Positions 5,756 through 9,856 of a stretch of 9,856 bases of DNA are shown in pieces. Both the position numbers and the translations under genes were made by a program. The stretch comes from Caldisericota bacterium. Lineage in GTDB: Bacteria; Bipolaricaulota; Bipolaricaulia; Bipolaricaulales; Bipolaricaulaceae. Each line of letters starts with the position of its first letter. The stretch's first letter is position 1. The notes beneath the pieces were generated by a model. That model was not told the DNA's origin, ran no database searches, and was given only the letters and a program-made list of their open reading frames with translations. The stretch lies in contig JAADIW010000098.1 of NCBI GenBank assembly GCA_013151115.1, forward strand, positions 1 through 9,856, in the 5' to 3' direction.

Positions 5756-8443
5756 ATGGCGAAATACGTCTACCGCTTCGGTGGCGGCACCGCGGAGGGC
5801 TCCGCGGCGATGAAGGACCTCCTGGGGGGAAAGGGGGCGAACCTGGCGGAGATGGCGCGGATCGGGATCCCCGTGCCCCCCGGGTTCACCATCACCACCG
5901 AGGTCTGTCGGTATTACTACGCGAACGGGGGGAAGTACCCCGACGGCCTGGAGGAGGAGGTCAGGGCCGGGATCGCCTTCCTCGAGGAGCAGACGGGGAG
6001 GGTGTTCGGCGACGCGGGTAACCCGCTTCTGGTCTCCGTGCGGTCGGGGGCCCCGGTCTCCATGCCGGGGATGATGGACACCATCCTCAACCTGGGCCTG
6101 AACGACGCTTCGGTGGAGGCCATCGCTCGGAAGATCGATCCGCGCTTCGCTTACGACTCGTACCGGCGGCTCATCGCCATGTACGGCAATGTGGTCCTGG
6201 GTTTCAAGGACGAGCGTGGCGATCCCTTCGACCGCCTGATGCAGGGGTTCAAGAAGGAGAAGGGCGCGGAGACCGACCTCGACCTCTCGGCCGATGACCT
6301 CGCGGAGCTGGTGGAGCGCTTCAAAGCCTACTACAGGGAGCGCGGCCACGAGTTCCCCCAGGATCCATGGGAACAGCTCTGGGGTGCCATCGGGGCGGTA
6401 TTCCGTTCCTGGAACAACGAGCGGGCCATCGCCTACCGGAGGTTAAACCGGATCCCCGACGACCTGGGCACCGCCGTCAATGTCCAGGCCATGGTGTTCG
6501 GCAACCTCAACGAACGCTCCGGCACCGGGGTGGCCTTCACCCGTGATCCCGCCACCGGCGAGAACGTGCTCTACGGGGAGTACCTCCTGGCGGCCCAGGG
6601 TGAGGACGTGGTGGCCGGGATCAGGACGCCGAAGCCCATCGCCGAGCTCGAGCGGGAGATGCCCGAGGTCTATAGGCAGCTCCTCGAGGTGCGGGAGAAA
6701 CTGGAACGCCACTATCGGGACATGCAGGACCTCGAGTTCACTATCGAGGACGGGAAGCTCTACCTCCTCCAGACCCGCACCGGCAAGCGTACCGGGTTCG
6801 CGGCGGTACGGATCGCGGTGGAGATGGTGCGCGAGGGCCTGATCACGAAGGAAGAGGCGATCCTCCGGATCGATCCCGCGGAGCAGGTGTATCAGCTGTT
6901 GCAGCCCATCTTCGATCCGCAGGAGAAGAAAGGGGCGCGTGTGATCGCCAAGGGCCTCGCCGCGGGGCCGGGGGCGGCCACCGGACGAATCGCCTTCTTC
7001 CCCGATGACGCCGTGCGCATGGCGGCGGAAGGCCCGGTGATCCTGGTACGGGAGGAGACCTCCCCCGAGGACGTGGAGGGGATGTTCGCCGCCGCCGGGA
7101 TCCTCACCGCCCGGGGTGGTCTCACCTCCCACGCCGCGGTGGTGGCCCGCCAGGTGGGGAAGGTGGCGGTGGTGGGCTGTGAGGAGCTGGAGATCGACTA
7201 CGACAGCCGCACCGTCACCGCCCGGGGCGTGACCCTCAAGGAGGGCGATTGGATCTCCATCGACGGGTTCACCGGCGAGGTCCTCGACGGCAAGGTCGCC
7301 ACCATGCCCTCGGAGGTGATCCAGGTCCTCATCGAAAAGACGAAGCGGCCGGAGGAGGCCCCGATCTACGGGCTCTTCGCCGAGCTCATGTCCTGGGCCG
7401 ACGAGCGCCGCCGCCTCGGGGTGCGGGCCAACGCCGACAAGCCCGACCAGGCCAAGATAGCCCTGGCCCTGGGCGCGGAGGGGATCGGCCTCTGCCGTAC
7501 CGAGCACATGTTCTTCGCCGAGGACCGCCTCCCCCACATGCAAAAGGCCCTGATCGCGAAGGACCCGGCGGAGCGCATCGAGGCCCTCAGGAAGCTCTCG
7601 GAGATGCAGGTGGCGGACTTCGAGGGGATCCTCGAGGTCATGGACGGGAAGCCCGTGATCATCCGCTTGCTCGATCCGCCGCTCCACGAGTTCCTCCCCA
7701 AACCCGAGGAGGAGGGTAAGGTCCGCGAGATCGCGGCGGAGTTCGGGGTCAGCCCCGAGGAGCTCAGGAGCAGGATCGAGGCCCTGCGGGAGATGAACCC
7801 CATGTTGGGCCACCGCGGGGTGAGGCTGGGCATAACCCACCCCGACATCTACGAGATGCAGGTCGAGGCCATCTTCCGCGCCGCCTGCCGCCTGGTGAAG
7901 AAGGGCAAGGATCCCTATCCCAAGGTGATGATCCCCCTGGTGGCGCACGTGAACGAGATGCGGACGATGCGGGAGATGGTGGACCGGGTGGCCGCACGCG
8001 TCATGGAGGAGGAAGGGGTCAGGGTCAAGTACCAGGTGGGGACGATGATCGAGATCCCCCGGGCGGCCCTCACGGCCGACGAGGTGGCGCGGGAGGCCCA
8101 GTTCTTCTCCTTCGGCACCAACGACCTCACCCAGATGACCTTCGGCTTCTCCCGGGACGACGTGGCCAAGTTCATCGGGGAGTACCTGGAGAAGAAGATC
8201 CTCCCCGATGATCCCTTCGCCACCCTGGACACCCGCGGGGTGGGCGAGCTCGTCAGGATCGCGACGGAGCGGGGCAAGTCCACCCGTCCCGACCTCGAGG
8301 TGGGGATCTGCGGCGAGCACGGCGGCGAATCCCGCTCGGTCCACTTCTGCCACGAGGTGGGCTTGGATTACGTCTCCTGTTCGCCCTTCAGGCTGCCGGT
8401 GGCTCGCCTGGCCGCCGCCCAGGCCGCGCTAAGGGGAAGCTGA
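5756..8443 (+). CDS. ppdK: Pyruvate, phosphate dikinase
   Basis: PpdK interconverts pyruvate + ATP + Pi and phosphoenolpyruvate + AMP + PPi, working in gluconeogenesis or in PPi-linked glycolysis. The 895-residue protein has the full three-domain layout. The N-terminal nucleotide-binding domain has GGKGANLAEM and VRSGAPVSMPGMMDT. The swivelling phosphohistidine domain has GGLTSHAAVVAR, with catalytic H459 and T457 at the position of the regulatory threonine of plant and some bacterial enzymes. The C-terminal TIM barrel has LCRTEHMFF, LDPPLHEFLP, GHRGVRLGITHPDIYEMQ, SFGTNDLTQMTFG and the catalytic Cys C852 in GICGEHGGES. This motif set and the length distinguish it from PEP synthase and from PTS enzyme I. 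It follows ftsY after 3 nt and is last before a strong terminator. A separate PpdK regulatory kinase/phosphorylase is not in the window. Confidence 0.98.
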   Translation: MAKYVYRFGGGTAEGSAAMKDLLGGKGANLAEMARIGIPVPPGFTITTEVCRYYYANGGKYPDGLEEEVRAGIAFLEEQTGRVFGDAGNPLLVSVRSGAPVSMPGMMDTILNLGLNDASVEAIARKIDPRFAYDSYRRLIAMYGNVVLGFKDERGDPFDRLMQGFKKEKGAETDLDLSADDLAELVERFKAYYRERGHEFPQDPWEQLWGAIGAVFRSWNNERAIAYRRLNRIPDDLGTAVNVQAMVFGNLNERSGTGVAFTRDPATGENVLYGEYLLAAQGEDVVAGIRTPKPIAELEREMPEVYRQLLEVREKLERHYRDMQDLEFTIEDGKLYLLQTRTGKRTGFAAVRIAVEMVREGLITKEEAILRIDPAEQVYQLLQPIFDPQEKKGARVIAKGLAAGPGAATGRIAFFPDDAVRMAAEGPVILVREETSPEDVEGMFAAAGILTARGGLTSHAAVVARQVGKVAVVGCEELEIDYDSRTVTARGVTLKEGDWISIDGFTGEVLDGKVATMPSEVIQVLIEKTKRPEEAPIYGLFAELMSWADERRRLGVRANADKPDQAKIALALGAEGIGLCRTEHMFFAEDRLPHMQKALIAKDPAERIEALRKLSEMQVADFEGILEVMDGKPVIIRLLDPPLHEFLPKPEEEGKVREIAAEFGVSPEELRSRIEALREMNPMLGHRGVRLGITHPDIYEMQVEAIFRAACRLVKKGKDPYPKVMIPLVAHVNEMRTMREMVDRVAARVMEEEGVRVKYQVGTMIEIPRAALTADEVAREAQFFSFGTNDLTQMTFGFSRDDVAKFIGEYLEKKILPDDPFATLDTRGVGELVRIATERGKSTRPDLEVGICGEHGGESRSVHFCHEVGLDYVSCSPFRLPVARLAAAQAALRGS

Positions 8444-8466
8444 GAATCGGGGATGGCGGAGATCCG

Positions 8467-8494
8467 AAAGGGGGCGCTTCGGCGCCCCCTTTTT
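8467..8494. terminator. Rho-independent terminator, probably bidirectional
   Basis: Perfect 8-bp GC stem GGGGGCGC (8470-8477) / GCGCCCCC (8482-8489) with a C(UUCG)G tetraloop, preceded by AAA and followed by TTTTT (8490-8494). The A/U flanks extend the pairing by 3 bp. It lies 24 nt after the ppdK stop. On the minus strand the same hairpin is followed by only three U residues, so it should also serve, more weakly, the converging DUF1177 gene that ends at 8522. Confidence 0.93.
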
Positions 8495-8521
8495 CACCGG
8501 GGATCCCGCCGCCGGCCCCTT

Positions 8522-9451
8522 TCACCCGTTTCCCCTTCCCAAGGTCTGAAGGTGCCGCATGGGGCCGTAGAGGGCGACGAGCCGTTCGAACTCGTCGGGG
8601 TCATGGAACCGACAGCGTCCGGCGGTGAACTCCACGGCTACCTCCACACAGAACCGCGCCGCCATCTCGATGTCCACCACCTGGTTCGCCCCGGTGGCAC
8701 AGCCCGGGACGGGGATGCAGGCGGTGGTGGCCACCCCTACCACCGGGGCGGAGGTGGCGGTGGCGGGCTGCATGATGCTGTTTATGTGGAAGAGGCCGTT
8801 GCCGTAGGGGGTGATGTCCTGGGTGGTGATGGGGAGGACCGCCGGCGGCTCGTTGGTGACGTAGCTCATGATCCTCAAAAGATCTTCGCTGACCCGGAGG
8901 ATATACCCCTCCTTCACGGTGGGGGTGATGGCGAAACCGCGGCGGTTGATGACCCAGTTGCCTTTGGTGGTGTCTACGGAGAGGATGGCCTCCATCTCGG
9001 GATCCACCTCGTGACGGTTCATGGTGGCCATATCCACGGGAGCGCCCATGAAGGGGACCGGTTCGTGGGGAATCACGGGTGAGTTGGGGCATATATGGGT
9101 GGCGACGATCACGGTGCCGAGCAGGGAATCGCCCCTCTCGCGCATCCGCGCCAACGCCGCCGCACAGGCCAGGGCCACGATGGCGCCATCGGCGTCCGAG
9201 ACGAGGCCGATGCGCTCGGGCCTGGCCCCTACGCCCCCGAGCCTGCCGATAATCCCCAGGACGGGGCCGGTTCCGGTCGAGGAGAGGCGCGCCTTGATGA
9301 AATCGGTCCCACCCCGTTCCCCCGCGACGCGGGTGACCACCACCTCGTCGGGTTCGAGGCCCTTCCCGACGAGCCACTCGCGGACGGCCTCGCCGCTCGC
9401 TTCCGGGTCCGCGAGGAGCTCCATGGCTTCCATGACCTCCCGTAACATCAT
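8522..9451 (-). CDS. DUF1177 family protein
   Basis: This 309-residue protein of the DUF1177 family has unknown function. The family signature is clear: GTDFIKA (48-54), GIIGRLGGVGARPERIGLVS (66-85), DADGAIVAL (86-94), THICPNSPVIPHEPVPFMG (118-136), NRHEVDPEMEAILSVDTTKG (145-164), FAITPTVKEGYILRVSEDLL (173-192), TTQDITPYGNGLFHINSI (209-226) and VPGCATGANQVVDIE (248-262). The density of invariant Asp, His, Glu and Cys (for example D86, D88, H119, C121, H129, H147, E148, D160, H222, C251) suggests a metal-dependent enzyme, but that is inference. There is no signal peptide or membrane segment. The start at 9451 overlaps the amylase stop as ATGA, and a second ATG directly follows at 9448. CAAGGAGG lies 1 or 4 nt before them respectively, so either could be used. 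It is read with the GH13 gene and ends at the shared terminator. Confidence 0.9.
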   Translation of the reverse strand: MMLREVMEAMELLADPEASGEAVREWLVGKGLEPDEVVVTRVAGERGGTDFIKARLSSTGTGPVLGIIGRLGGVGARPERIGLVSDADGAIVALACAAALARMRERGDSLLGTVIVATHICPNSPVIPHEPVPFMGAPVDMATMNRHEVDPEMEAILSVDTTKGNWVINRRGFAITPTVKEGYILRVSEDLLRIMSYVTNEPPAVLPITTQDITPYGNGLFHINSIMQPATATSAPVVGVATTACIPVPGCATGANQVVDIEMAARFCVEVAVEFTAGRCRFHDPDEFERLVALYGPMRHLQTLGRGNG

Positions 9452-9856
9452 CCCTCCTTGAGGAATGCGAAGGATCCGGGGGCGAGCACGGCCCTCCCCC
9501 GATGGCGCTCCCCGGTCAGGAGGTCCGTGGCGGGCCGGGCGAGGGGGAAGGAGGCCTCCCCGTCTCCCGCGTTGAGGAGGAAGATGATCCTCCCGCCGGG
9601 GCCCTCCCGGACAAGGGAAAACGCCCGCCCCACCGCCACGCCGAAGCGGAGATCGCCGCGCCGGAGCGTTTCCTCCTCCTTACGCAGCCTTATCAGCTTC
9701 CGGAAGAGGTCCCGTAGTTCGGCGTCCCATCGCGCGGGATCCCAGGGAAAGCACCGGCGACAGTCCGGGTCCTCACCGCCCTCCATCCCGATCTCGTCGC
9801 CGTAATAGATGGCCGGGGCCCCCGGGAGGGCGAACACGGCCGCCGCGACGAGGGCC
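9448..9856 (-). CDS. GH13 alpha-amylase family enzyme (neopullulanase/cyclomaltodextrinase-like), C-terminal part
   Basis: This is the 3' end of a glycoside hydrolase family 13 gene that enters from beyond position 9856, with about 135 residues visible. The end of the TIM barrel reads FALPGAPAIYYGDEIGM, followed by GGEDPDCRRCFPWD, a stretch typical of neopullulanases and cyclomaltodextrinases. Next comes the helix DLFRKLIRLRKEEETLRRGD, then a C-terminal beta domain ending FAFLKEG. The barrel's catalytic Asp/Glu residues lie upstream of the visible part. Such enzymes cleave alpha-1,4 (and some alpha-1,6) bonds in pullulan, starch or cyclodextrins. Whether it is secreted cannot be judged without the N-terminus. 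The GTG at 9837 lies inside the conserved barrel strand, so it is not the real start. The stop overlaps the DUF1177 start (ATGA), indicating one transcript. Confidence 0.93.
   Translation of the reverse strand, partial: ALVAAAVFALPGAPAIYYGDEIGMEGGEDPDCRRCFPWDPARWDAELRDLFRKLIRLRKEEETLRRGDLRFGVAVGRAFSLVREGPGGRIIFLLNAGDGEASFPLARPATDLLTGERHRGRAVLAPGSFAFLKEG

Noticed and set aside
6443..8353. 636-codon open frame on the minus strand opposite ppdK
   Set aside because: Its product is His/Leu/Asp-rich low-complexity text produced by the antisense frame of a high-GC gene, while the plus strand gives a textbook PpdK with all motifs.
8601..9377. 258-codon alternative minus-strand frame, and plus-strand frames, within DUF1177
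   Set aside because: They are Arg/His/Gly-rich shadows, and the 8522-9451 frame carries the conserved DUF1177 signature throughout.
1..9856. Possible defence system, phage, integron, insertion sequence, CRISPR or tRNA-linked island
   Set aside because: No transposase, recombinase, nuclease-helicase pair, direct-repeat array, attachment site or tRNA could be seen. Composition looks even and genes are housekeeping or conserved-hypothetical.

Overview
The window is 9.86 kb of high-GC, gene-dense bacterial chromosome in three transcription blocks. Everything of substance is housekeeping or conserved-hypothetical. I see no transposase, integrase, phage gene, CRISPR array, tRNA or rRNA. The set (SpoVS without other sporulation genes in view, a Memo/AmrB protein, DUF3467, DUF1177, pyruvate phosphate dikinase, FtsY with a short N-terminal region, strong GGAGG ribosome sites) suggests a deep-branching, possibly thermophilic or anaerobic bacterium. 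A Bipolaricaulota/Acetothermia-like or Firmicute-adjacent lineage is a weak guess that the sequence alone does not settle.

Block 1 (1-2760, minus strand) reads DUF3467 -> amrB (Memo-like) -> yicC -> gmk -> acpS, the last cut by the window edge. The genes are 10 nt apart or overlap (ATGA at amrB/yicC and yicC/gmk, 13 nt at gmk/acpS), so this looks like one coupled operon. It joins an RNA-decay endonuclease, guanylate kinase, acyl-carrier-protein activation and two poorly understood proteins. The usual Firmicute neighbours remA (between yicC and gmk) and rpoZ (after gmk) are absent.

A 158-bp divergent intergenic region (2761-2918) holds a convincing sigma70-type promoter for the plus strand (TTGACC, 17 bp, TAGAAT), a weaker one for the minus strand, and several dyads that could be operators.

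Block 2 (2919-8443, plus strand) reads spoVS -> argS -> ftsY -> ppdK with junctions of +6, -1 and +3 nt. It ends at a strong UUCG-loop terminator (8467-8494). It joins an Alba-like nucleic-acid-binding protein, arginyl-tRNA synthetase, the signal recognition particle receptor and pyruvate phosphate dikinase, spanning translation, membrane targeting and central carbon/PPi energy metabolism.

Block 3 (8522-9856, minus strand) converges on the same terminator. It holds the 3' end of a GH13 neopullulanase-like amylase, overlapping by ATGA a complete DUF1177 gene.

I found no clearly new multi-gene system. The best leads are the DUF3467-Memo pair at the head of the gmk operon, the GH13-DUF1177 coupling, the dyad-rich divergent promoter region, and departures from family consensus in ArgS (HIGH motif) and Gmk.
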